Shown here piece after piece: positions 7,598-15,145 of a DNA stretch of 52,790 bases. The stretch is from Bradyrhizobium sp. in8p8. Lineage in GTDB: Bacteria; Pseudomonadota; Alphaproteobacteria; Rhizobiales; Xanthobacteraceae. How positions within the stretch are numbered: the stretch's first letter is position 1; each line of letters opens with the position of its first letter. The DNA lies in NCBI RefSeq assembly GCF_000426845.1, contig NZ_AUGD01000028.1:1-52790 (forward strand), written 5' to 3'. Under the pieces are notes generated by a model. It had not been told where the DNA came from and made no database searches. It saw only the letters and a list, made by a program, of their open reading frames with translations. Position numbers and translations under genes: made by a program.

Positions 7598-8407
7598 ATG
7601 TCTGACAGCTATGCCAAATACAACAAACTGAAATTCGACTATCCGGCGGACCGTGTTCTTCGGATCACGTTCGATCGTCCCGAAACCTTCAACTCCGTGG
7701 ATGCGGAAACGCACACGCAAATGACCGACATGTGGATTGATGTCGACCGCGACCCCAACATCAACGCGGTTATCGTGACGGGGGCTGGCAAGGCGTTTTC
7801 GGCGGGGGGAGATTTCAGCCTGATCGAAAGGATAGCGGGCAACTTCGACGAGATGATGAGAACCTGGAAGGAAGCCAAGGATCTCGTTTACAACATCATC
7901 AATTGCAACAAGCCTATCATCTCGGCGATCAATGGCCCAGCCGCGGGTGCGGGGCTCGTTGTCGGAATTCTGGCTGACGTGTCGATCGCAGGCAAGCGAG
8001 CCAAGATTGTTGACGGGCACCCCCGCCTGGGGGTTGCCGCAGGTGACGTAGCGGCGATCATTTGGCCGCTGCTCTGCGGCATGGCCAAGGCAAAGTATTA
8101 TCTTCTGACGTGCAAGGCAATCTCCGGCGAAGAGGCCGAGCGCATTGGCTTGGTATCCATGTGTGTCGACGATGATCAACTGCAGCAAGTCGCTCTCGAC
8201 ACTGCAGTTGAGTTGGCAAACGGCGCGCAAAGCGCGATCCGCTGGACGAAATATTCACTGAATAATTGGTTGCGCCAGGCCGGGCCAATCTTCGACGCTT
8301 CCACTGCGTTCGAGATGCTGGGTTTCATGGGCCCTGACGTCAAGGAAGGCGTGCTGTCACATCGGGAGAAGCGCGCTCCGAATTTTCGCAAGGACTGCCC
8401 TATTTAG
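7598..8407 (+). CDS. Crotonase-family enoyl-CoA hydratase/isomerase, atypical active site
   Basis: A 269-residue crotonase. The start at 7598 is chosen because AAGGAGGAAG lies eight bases upstream; the frame is open further up but without a ribosome site. The oxyanion-hole segments are present: A-F-S-A-G-G-D-F near residue 66 and I-N-G-P-A-A-G-A-G near 112. The two Glu residues of classical hydratases are both replaced: the first region reads G-A-G-L-V-V and the second D-G-H-P-R-L-G-V-A-A-G-D. It belongs to a divergent crotonase subgroup, possibly a hydrolase, isomerase or ring-opening enzyme rather than a plain hydratase. It is in line with the dehydrogenase pair. Confidence 0.85.
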   Translation: MSDSYAKYNKLKFDYPADRVLRITFDRPETFNSVDAETHTQMTDMWIDVDRDPNINAVIVTGAGKAFSAGGDFSLIERIAGNFDEMMRTWKEAKDLVYNIINCNKPIISAINGPAAGAGLVVGILADVSIAGKRAKIVDGHPRLGVAAGDVAAIIWPLLCGMAKAKYYLLTCKAISGEEAERIGLVSMCVDDDQLQQVALDTAVELANGAQSAIRWTKYSLNNWLRQAGPIFDASTAFEMLGFMGPDVKEGVLSHREKRAPNFRKDCPI

Positions 8408-8432
8408 TTTGCGCGGGAGAGAGGTAGAGCAT

Positions 8433-9629
8433 ATGCCCGACGCGATTTACCGGAAGATCGCTGCAGCCTATGGCCAGGCGGCACGTAAGGCGCCCGGCCT
8501 AAAGGCACGCTTCGATGCGGCGGGTTTCGACCCGGCAAGCATCAGATCATTGAGGGATCTCTCTCGCCTGCCGGTTCTGAAGAAAGAACAGCTCCTGGCA
8601 CTCCAAAGGGAAAATCCGCCCTTTGGAGGCTTTCTCGCAGCCGATCTCGAAAGCCTGTCGCGGATCTATGTGTCGCCCGGGCCGATCTTCGAGCCCTCAT
8701 TGGCGGGAGGTGGCGGGCACGGCTTCGAGGAGCTGTTCAAGGCTGCGGGGATCACGGTGGGCGATCTCCTCCTGAACACATGGTCCTATCATCTGGTCCC
8801 GGCAGGTCTTTTGTTCGACGAAGCAGCGCGTGCAGTCGGCGCGACGGTCATTCCCGGTGGTACGGGAAACCGTGAGCTGCAGGCGCAGATCATCGTTGAA
8901 ACCGGCGTGACCGCGGTCTGCGCCAGCACGGCATTCTTCCTTACATTGGCGGATACGGTAATCGAGGCGTATGGGCGGAACGCTTGGAAGGTCAGATCAG
9001 CATTCCTCGGCGGCGAGATGGGCAACTGGATGGCGAAACGGCGTCGTATCGAAGCGGACTATGGCGTTACAACCTGGGCCGCCTATGCGACGGCCGATCT
9101 GGGTCTTGTGGCTTATGAGGATGACGGCGAAGGGTATGTTGCGCATCCCAATCACGTGGTGCAGATCTGCGATCCCATCAGTGGGGAACCCTTGGCCGCC
9201 GGCGAAACCGGTGAGATCGTGGTGACCGCACGCGACGCCAACTGGCCGATGATCCGCTTCGGCACCGGAGATAGCGGCTTCGCTCTTGAGAGTGACGGAG
9301 ATGGTCGCGTTACGCGTCTTTCGGCCTTGCAGGGACGAGTCGGCGCGGCCGTAAAAGTCCGTGAGATTTTCGTCTACCCCCGCGCCATCGAAGAGGTGGT
9401 TATCGCGACCCCGGGCGTGCGCGCCGCCCAGGCGGTTGTGACATGCGAGAACGATCGTGATACTGTGCGCCTCTTGCTCGTCGCCGAGCCCGGCGCCGAT
9501 CGTATTATGGCCCAAACACGTGCCATCGAAGCTTTTGCCACCAGTGCACGAATCCGGGCCGATGGCGTGGAATTCATCGATCTCCTGGAGGAGAACGCGT
9601 CGCTGATTGTAAACAAGAAAGACGCTTAG
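8433..9629 (+). CDS. Phenylacetate-CoA-ligase-like AMP-forming ligase
   Basis: A 398-residue protein of the PaaK/coenzyme F390 synthetase-like group. The start at 8433 follows a GAGAGG site; an earlier ATG at 8409 would overlap it. Visible features are P-V-L-K-K-E-Q-L near residue 50, S-R-I-Y-V-S-P-G where the P-loop S-S-G-T-T-G is expected in PaaK (degenerate here), Y-A-T-A-D-L-G-L as adenine motif and the C-terminal F-V-Y-P-R-A-I-E hinge. The loss of a canonical P-loop makes full ligase activity uncertain. As last gene of the operon it could activate the incoming acid. Its stop overlaps the convergent regulator gene by three bases. Confidence 0.8.
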   Translation: MPDAIYRKIAAAYGQAARKAPGLKARFDAAGFDPASIRSLRDLSRLPVLKKEQLLALQRENPPFGGFLAADLESLSRIYVSPGPIFEPSLAGGGGHGFEELFKAAGITVGDLLLNTWSYHLVPAGLLFDEAARAVGATVIPGGTGNRELQAQIIVETGVTAVCASTAFFLTLADTVIEAYGRNAWKVRSAFLGGEMGNWMAKRRRIEADYGVTTWAAYATADLGLVAYEDDGEGYVAHPNHVVQICDPISGEPLAAGETGEIVVTARDANWPMIRFGTGDSGFALESDGDGRVTRLSALQGRVGAAVKVREIFVYPRAIEEVVIATPGVRAAQAVVTCENDRDTVRLLLVAEPGADRIMAQTRAIEAFATSARIRADGVEFIDLLEENASLIVNKKDA

Positions 9630-11038
9630 CCGGCGTGAGATCCAGCGCGCAAGGCGCGCCGCCTCGTTCGTTTGCTCGTAGAGGGCAAGTCGCGATGATG
9701 AAACGAAGGACCGGCATCGTACTGAAGGCCATCCAACAGCAGGCTCTGCAACATCACAATCAATTCAGACAGCGAATAGTATCCATCGCGTTGGCCCTTT
9801 TCAGGATTGAACCACTCTACAGTCCAGTTGAGCGCTCCCAGCATGGCCTGCCGCAAAGGCACAACCTTGATATCGGAGCGCAGCTCACCCGCTTCCTGCG
9901 CTTTGCGTAAGCAGTCATCCCAAAGGTTCGCGTATTTGTGTCGTATTGGCTGATGACGTGCTCGCACCTTCTTGGGTAGCTGCCCGTAGATGCGGATATT
10001 CGCAGACGTAAATTCGCTCAAACGAAAGAGGTACTCCATATGGGTACGGATCGCTGCGGCGATCCGGCTGCGGTGATCGGGAAACTGATGTGTCTTCGAA
10101 ATGGTCAACGACATTCCGCGCAGGACCGCTCGCAATCCAATATCGAGCACTTCGTCGAGTATCTCATCCTTTGAACTAAAATGATAATAGATGCTGCCTG
10201 CTTCCATGCCGGCTTCTTGCGCGATATCTCGCATTGTTGCGGCCTTGTACCCTCTGTCGCGAAAAATCCGCGCTGCAGCGGAGAGCACTTGGACGCGGGT
10301 GCGGGATGATTTGCTGTCGTCGGAATCAATCAGGTCCAGGGTTTCCAGTTCGATTGGAGCTGGCTGTTTCAATGGCATGCCGCGTGCGGTGGACATTCCG
10401 TCCAAGAGAAGTTTACAAAGGCGCTCAGACAGCATGCTTACGGGATAGCGCGTCGCATCATACCATTCGACTGTCCAATTCATCGCTCCCAGCACGAACT
10501 GCCGCAGCGGTACGACTTTGATGTCGCTCCTAATGTCCCCGGCCGCTTGAGCTTCTGCCAAGAAATTGTCCCACACGGAGGTGTAGGCTTGGCGCAGTGG
10601 CCGATGGGCCACACGCATGTCCTGGGGAAGCCTCGAGTAATTTCGGATATTTGCCGAAGTGAAATCACTTTCTTTCAGGAAGTACGTCAGGTGCGCGTCG
10701 ATCATCAAGGCGAATGTCTGTCGGAAATCCCTGCCGGAGAGCCGGCAATCCTCTCGGACCTTCTGCACGGCGTCGAAAACGTGCCGTACGCCCAATCGAA
10801 GGATTTCGTCGAAGATCGCCTCCTTCGACGCAAAGTGATAATATAGGCTACCCGCCTCCATACGCGCAGCCTTCGCGATCTTGCGGAGCGTCGTGGCATC
10901 GTATCCTTCATCTCGAAATAGCTTCGCGGCGGCGCTCAGGATGAGGGCGCGCGTCTGCTCCGACTTGCCATGATTTTTTCCAGTAGTTCCAAGCTGCGGT
11001 GAGGGCGAATTCATATTGTGTAATTTGCCTCTAGACAT
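9626..11038 (-). CDS. Tandem TetR-family regulator (two complete TetR units in one chain)
   Basis: A 470-residue protein made of two homologous TetR repressors. Unit 1 (residues about 28-215) and unit 2 (about 246-440) each contain the DNA-binding helix-turn-helix (T-T-L-R-K-I-A-K-A-A-R-M-E-A-G-S-L-Y-Y-H-F versus T-M-R-D-I-A-Q-E-A-G-M-E-A-G-S-I-Y-Y-H-F) and the same ligand-domain motif F-T-S-A-N-I-R and S-D-I-K-V-V-P-L-R-Q. A 30-residue acidic linker joins them. TetR proteins are normally about 200-residue dimers; this one would be a built-in dimer. The ATG at 11038 lacks a good ribosome site; the ATG at 11014 is an alternative with AGAGG upstream. A palindromic operator lies 20 bases upstream, suggesting self-control. 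The ligand is probably an acyl-CoA of the pathway. Confidence 0.92.
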   Translation of the reverse strand: MSRGKLHNMNSPSPQLGTTGKNHGKSEQTRALILSAAAKLFRDEGYDATTLRKIAKAARMEAGSLYYHFASKEAIFDEILRLGVRHVFDAVQKVREDCRLSGRDFRQTFALMIDAHLTYFLKESDFTSANIRNYSRLPQDMRVAHRPLRQAYTSVWDNFLAEAQAAGDIRSDIKVVPLRQFVLGAMNWTVEWYDATRYPVSMLSERLCKLLLDGMSTARGMPLKQPAPIELETLDLIDSDDSKSSRTRVQVLSAAARIFRDRGYKAATMRDIAQEAGMEAGSIYYHFSSKDEILDEVLDIGLRAVLRGMSLTISKTHQFPDHRSRIAAAIRTHMEYLFRLSEFTSANIRIYGQLPKKVRARHQPIRHKYANLWDDCLRKAQEAGELRSDIKVVPLRQAMLGALNWTVEWFNPEKGQRDGYYSLSELIVMLQSLLLDGLQYDAGPSFHHRDLPSTSKRTRRRALRAGSHAG

Positions 11039-11058
11039 CGAAATAGCAAGTGCGATAA

Positions 11059-11074
11059 TCTAACATACGTTAGA
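11059..11074. promoter_or_regulatory. TetR-type operator palindrome, site 2 (divergent control region)
   Basis: TCTAACATACGTTAGA lies between the double tetR gene (minus) and the BadH-like gene (plus), about 20 bases from the first possible tetR start and 60 from the dehydrogenase start. Its 6-base arms are perfect, and it equals the reverse complement of site 1. On the plus strand the right arm runs into TAGAAT (11071-11076), a good -10 candidate, so binding would block transcription toward the dehydrogenase. Confidence 0.8.
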
Positions 11075-11133
11075 ATTTGGTCGCCTAAGGTAGAACACCG
11101 ATGGCGTATCCGCGGAAGGGAGGGGTGATAACC

Positions 11134-11895
11134 ATGCGCGGGCTAAAAGGGAAGCGGACAATCGTAACCGGCGGCGGCAGCGGGATCGGACGCGAAGTAT
11201 GCAAGCGATTCGCCGAAGAAGGCAGCGAGGTCGCCGTATTCGACACAAATGCCGCGGGTGCGGCTGAAACTGTGAAGATCATAGGGGACGCAGGTGGCAA
11301 AGCGACTGCCCACGCCGTTGACATCACCGAACGTGCGGCAGTCGATGCGGCTGTGGCCGAGGTGGAGAAAGGCGGGCCCATCAATGTTCTGGTCAACAAT
11401 GCCGGCTGGGACGTCCCTCGACTTTTCCTGGAATCCGACGCAACGCTCTGGAAAAAGGTTATTGACATTAACCTCTACGGTCCCCTGAACATGCATCACG
11501 CGGTACTTCCGGGCATGGTTAGAAACGGAGGCGGGCGCGTGGTCAATATCAGTTCCGACGCGGGCCGCGTTGGCTCCTCAGGCGAAGCTGTTTACTCGGC
11601 CTGCAAGGGCGGCATTATCGCCTTCACCAAGACAGTGGCGCGGGAATTGGCGCGCAAGGGAATACAGCTCAATGCCGTGGCCCCAGGGCCGACCGACACA
11701 CCGCTTTTCGCCGAATTCTCGAAGGGCGAAGGTGGCGAGAAAATCGCGGAAGGTCTCAAGCGTTCCATTCCGATGCGACGGCTCGCGCAACCGACCGACT
11801 ACCCGGGGATCATCTGCTTCCTTGCCTCCGACGACGCTGGTTTCATCACCGGCCAAGTGATTTCGGTCTCCGGCGGGCTGACGATGCATGGATGA
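11134..11895 (+). CDS. BadH-like 2-hydroxycyclohexanecarboxyl-CoA dehydrogenase (SDR)
   Basis: A 253-residue short-chain dehydrogenase with the NAD site T-G-G-G-S-G-I-G near residue 12, N-N-A-G-W-D, catalytic Ser and Y-S-A-C-K (Tyr/Lys) and the ending D-D-A-G-F-I-T-G-Q-V-I-S-V-S-G-G-L-T-M. These last stretches and H-H-A-V-L-P-G-M-V closely match BadH of Rhodopseudomonas palustris, which oxidises the ring hydroxyl of 2-hydroxycyclohexanecarboxyl-CoA in alicyclic acid breakdown (comparison from memory). The start at 11134 is chosen for the GGGAGGGG site upstream; the frame also opens at 11101. It is divergent from the regulator and is the strongest hint of a cyclic substrate. Confidence 0.88.
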   Translation: MRGLKGKRTIVTGGGSGIGREVCKRFAEEGSEVAVFDTNAAGAAETVKIIGDAGGKATAHAVDITERAAVDAAVAEVEKGGPINVLVNNAGWDVPRLFLESDATLWKKVIDINLYGPLNMHHAVLPGMVRNGGGRVVNISSDAGRVGSSGEAVYSACKGGIIAFTKTVARELARKGIQLNAVAPGPTDTPLFAEFSKGEGGEKIAEGLKRSIPMRRLAQPTDYPGIICFLASDDAGFITGQVISVSGGLTMHG

Positions 11896-11973
11896 CGCGC
11901 GCGACGGCGGCGCCCTCAACTTGTGGATTGATACGGCCGGACCGTGCCGAGATACCGTATCGGATGAAATGGT

Positions 11974-13911
11974 ATGTTTACGCCATCTAAAGACATCCAG
12001 GACTGCAGCGCGATCCGAGCTTTTCTCACGCGCTGCGGCCTGACAGATTACGAAAGTCTCGTCGAGTGGGCCGACGCTGAACCCGATTGGTTCTGGTCAC
12101 AAATTCTCGATCTTGCGAACGTGCGCTTTTCGCGTCGTTACCGAACGTTGCGGGACGTGAGCGGTGGGCTAGCCGGAATCCGTTGGGCCGCGGACGCCAC
12201 TCTCAACCTCACCGAGACTTGCCTTGACGCTCGTATCGAAGTTGGGCTCGGGGAAAAAGCCGCCATCGACTGGATCGGCGAAGACGGGGAACGGCGCGTC
12301 TGGACCTACCGCGATCTCGCCTGCGAAAGCGCCCGGGTTGCCAGCGCCCTGGCCGCCCGCGGCGTAGGCGCGGGTGATGCGGTTGGCATCTACATGCCGA
12401 TGGTGCCCGAGATCGAAGCGGCCCTCCTGGGCGTTGCGAGGCTCGGCGCTATCGCCGTCCCCCTGTTCTCCGGATACCCGGCGCCGGCCGTGGCGGCACG
12501 CTTGAACGACTGCACGGCCAAAGCGGTTTTGACGGCCGATGCGAGTAGGCGTCGCGGCAGGCCTGTTCCCATGGAATCCGTGCTGGTTGAGGCTCTGGCC
12601 GACGTATCCAGCGTGCACACGGTGATCAGCCTGCGCCGCTTCGGCGGCAGCGCCGCCGACCCACGGCGGGATCTGGACTGGGCTGCCACAGTCGGGGCCG
12701 CAAAGGCGGATTTTGCACCTGTTCCGGTTGCATCAGATGCGCCGCTGATGATTGCCTACACTTCTGGGACAACCGGCCGGCCCAAGGGGGTGGTTCACAC
12801 GCATCTCGGTGTGCAGGCGGCGGCAACGACCAATTTCTTGTTGTGCCTCGACTTGAAGCGCGAGGACCGGCACCTGTGGATGACCGATATGGGCTGGGTT
12901 ATGGGCCCGCTGACCCTGATCTCGACGCTTCTGGCGGGCGCGACACTGGTGCTGGCCGAAGGGGCGCCCTCCACGCCGGACGACCCGTTCCGCCTGCTGC
13001 GCCTCGCAAGCGAACATGGCGTTACCCATCTTGGCGTCGCGCCCACCTTGGTGCGACAGTTCATGAGAAGCGATCGCGGTCTGCTGACGCGGTACAACCT
13101 CTCCGCGCTGCGCATCGTCGCTTCCACTGGCGAGCCCTGGACCGAGGATGCCTGGCGTTGGCATCTAGAACACATCTGCCGCCGCAGGGCTGCGCCACTC
13201 AACATCTCCGGCGGTACTGAGCTCTTTGGCGCAATCCTGACGTCGACCGTGCTTCACACGTTGCGGCCCTGCGGTTTTTCCAGCGAGGCGTTGGGCGTCG
13301 GGGCCAAAGTGCTACGACCGGACGGGTCCGAGGCGAGGGATGGCGAAGTGGGCGAACTGGTGGTCACCAAACCGCCGCTAGGCCTGACGCCCACGATTTG
13401 GCAGGATCACTCGCGATATCTCGAGACCTATTGGTCGGATTATCCCGGCATTTGGCGGCATGGCGATTGGGCGCGCCGCGATTCCGACGGAACATGGTTC
13501 ATTCTCGGCCGTTCGGACGACACGCTCAACATCGCCGGCAAACGTATCGGCCCGACCGAGATCGAGGCCGCGCTGACTTGCACTGGTAAGGTGATCGATG
13601 CTGCGGCAATCGCAGCGCCGGATGATCTGAAAGGCTTCGCTGTGGTGTGCGTGTGCGTACCCTCCGCCGGCGTGAAAACCGACGACACCTTGGTGGAGCA
13701 ACTGAAGGACAATGTAGCCGCCGCGGTCTCCCAACCTTTCCGCCCGCGCGAGATACACTTTGTCGAGGCGCTGCCAAAGACTCGCAGTATGAAGACCATG
13801 CGCCGCGTCGTCCGCGCGGCGTTTCTGGGCGAGAAGCCGGGCGACCTGTCGCCGTTGCAGAATCCCGAGGTCATTGCTCCCATCGCTGCATTGAGGAACA
13901 AAGGCCGCTGA
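11974..13911 (+). CDS. Acetyl-/acetoacetyl-CoA-synthetase-like AMP-forming ligase
   Basis: A 645-residue ligase of the Acs superfamily. It has the N-terminal W-F-W-S-Q-I-L-D cap region, the P-loop Y-T-S-G-T-T-G-R-P-K-G-V near residue 265, W-M-T-D-M-G-W-V-M-G-P, the adenine motif S-G-G-T-E-L-F and the hinge W-F-I-L-G-R-S-D-D-T-L-N-I-A-G-K-R. The C-terminal Lys region reads L-P-K-T-R-S-M-K-T-M-R-R, with the Lys of the usual K-T-R-S-G-K motif shifted. It joins an acid to CoA with ATP; the substrate is not clear. It follows the BadH-like gene by 78 bases on the same strand, in probable co-transcription. Confidence 0.88.
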   Translation: MFTPSKDIQDCSAIRAFLTRCGLTDYESLVEWADAEPDWFWSQILDLANVRFSRRYRTLRDVSGGLAGIRWAADATLNLTETCLDARIEVGLGEKAAIDWIGEDGERRVWTYRDLACESARVASALAARGVGAGDAVGIYMPMVPEIEAALLGVARLGAIAVPLFSGYPAPAVAARLNDCTAKAVLTADASRRRGRPVPMESVLVEALADVSSVHTVISLRRFGGSAADPRRDLDWAATVGAAKADFAPVPVASDAPLMIAYTSGTTGRPKGVVHTHLGVQAAATTNFLLCLDLKREDRHLWMTDMGWVMGPLTLISTLLAGATLVLAEGAPSTPDDPFRLLRLASEHGVTHLGVAPTLVRQFMRSDRGLLTRYNLSALRIVASTGEPWTEDAWRWHLEHICRRRAAPLNISGGTELFGAILTSTVLHTLRPCGFSSEALGVGAKVLRPDGSEARDGEVGELVVTKPPLGLTPTIWQDHSRYLETYWSDYPGIWRHGDWARRDSDGTWFILGRSDDTLNIAGKRIGPTEIEAALTCTGKVIDAAAIAAPDDLKGFAVVCVCVPSAGVKTDDTLVEQLKDNVAAAVSQPFRPREIHFVEALPKTRSMKTMRRVVRAAFLGEKPGDLSPLQNPEVIAPIAALRNKGR

Positions 13912-14056
13912 ACGCCGTCTTGGAAGGGAGCGACAGGCTGCAACTCATCGACCGCCCCGCCAAGGGGGATCCGCCGCTTTGGTATGGTATTGTCGGTCCT
14001 TCGAGGCGCGGTGCCCCAACAGGTTTCTTTTCGATAGCTTGGCCGCAATGCCGACG

Positions 14057-14073
14057 GCCCGCTGCGAGCGGGC
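14057..14073. repeat. Short perfect stem-loop
   Basis: GCCCGCT-GCG-AGCGGGC can form a 7-base-pair hairpin with a 3-base loop. It lies 145 bases after the Acs-like ligase and before the IS481 remnant. There is no run of T after it, so a classical terminator is not supported, but it could end or stabilise the transcript. The rest of 13912-14160 shows no recognisable gene. Confidence 0.35.
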
Positions 14074-14160
14074 TAGCTGTGAGCTTTCAGGAGGTTGTCC
14101 ATTCGACCGCAACCGTGAACGCTGATGTCGCCAAACACACAGTGATTCGCGGGGGATCGA

Positions 14161-15110
14161 ATGGACACTCACAAGAATGCGCCTCTGACGCCCAAAGGTC
14201 GAGAGGCCATGGTGCGCAGTGTTGTTGAAGGAGGGCTCAGCAAGGCCGCAGCCACGCGCCAATTCAACATCACCAACGATTGTCGCCAAGTGGGTCACCC
14301 GCTTCCGCACAGAAGGCGTCGATGGGCTGCGGGATCGTTCCTCACGGCCCCATTCATTGCCAGGCCAAACCCCGGCAGCTACATGTGCCACTGTCGAGGC
14401 GTTGCGTCGGCAGCGCCACACGGGCAGGCAGATCGCTGCCGAAATCGGAATATCGCCCGCAACCGTTAGCCGCATCCTGCGCCGGCTCGGCCTGAACAGG
14501 TGGCCGCGCTGGAGCCGGCCGAGCCGATCCGCCGCTATGAGCGCGAGCACTCCGGCGAGCTTATCCACCTCGACATCAAGAAGCTCGGCCGGATCGGCTC
14601 TGTGGGACATCGCATCACCGGGCGGTATCCCGGCGCGATCAATCGCCACCATGGCATCGGCTGGGAGTTCGTCCATGTCTGCATCGACGATGCTTCACGC
14701 ATCGCCTTCGTGCAGGTGATGGCCGATCAGCGCAAGGAAAGTGCAGTGGCTTTTCTTGAGGCCGCTGTCACTTACTTTGCCAGGCTCGGAGTCCGCGTCG
14801 AGCGCGTGATGACTGATAATGGCTCGTGCTACCGCTCAAGGATGTTCCGAGCAGCTTGCAGGCGCCTTGGTCTTTCACCAAATCTTCACCAGGCCATATA
14901 CACCGAAGACCAACGGCAAGGCCGAGCGCTTCATCCAAACTTCCCTTCGCGAATGGGCATATGCCCGCGCCTACCAGAACTCAAATCAACGATCAGCCGA
15001 GCTGGTGCATTGGCTCATCGCTACAATTGGCATCGGCCGCATGGTAGTCTGAAGGCCAACACTCCCATCAGCCGACTCGGTTTAGCCAGGAACAACCTCT
15101 TGAGGCCCTA
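14161..15110 (+). pseudogene. IS481-family transposase, broken by several frameshifts
   Basis: Three frames used in turn reconstruct an IS481 transposase. The first (from the ATG at 14161) has H-K-N-A-P-L-T-P-K-G-R-E and a helix-turn-helix start. A second carries A-K-W-V-T-R-F-R-T-E-G-V-D-G-L and the second helix-turn-helix I-G-I-S-P-A-T-V-S-R. The third has I-H-L-D-I-K-K-L-G-R, C-I-D-D-A-S-R and V-M-T-D-N-G-S of the DDE core. T-K-P-Y-like P-Y-T-P-K-T-N-G-K-A-E-R and the C-terminal Y-N-W-H-R-P-H-G-S-L lie in further shifts. Frameshifts fall near 14275, 14500, 14870 and 15020. The copy is dead, and clear terminal repeats were not found. Confidence 0.8.
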
Positions 15111-15145
15111 CATAGACCAATGTCAACAAACGATATCATCCACCC

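Noticed and set aside
13945..14676. Long open frame on the minus strand
   Set aside because: It covers the IS481 remnant in antisense, shows no family motif and has no ribosome site; it is a shadow of the transposase.
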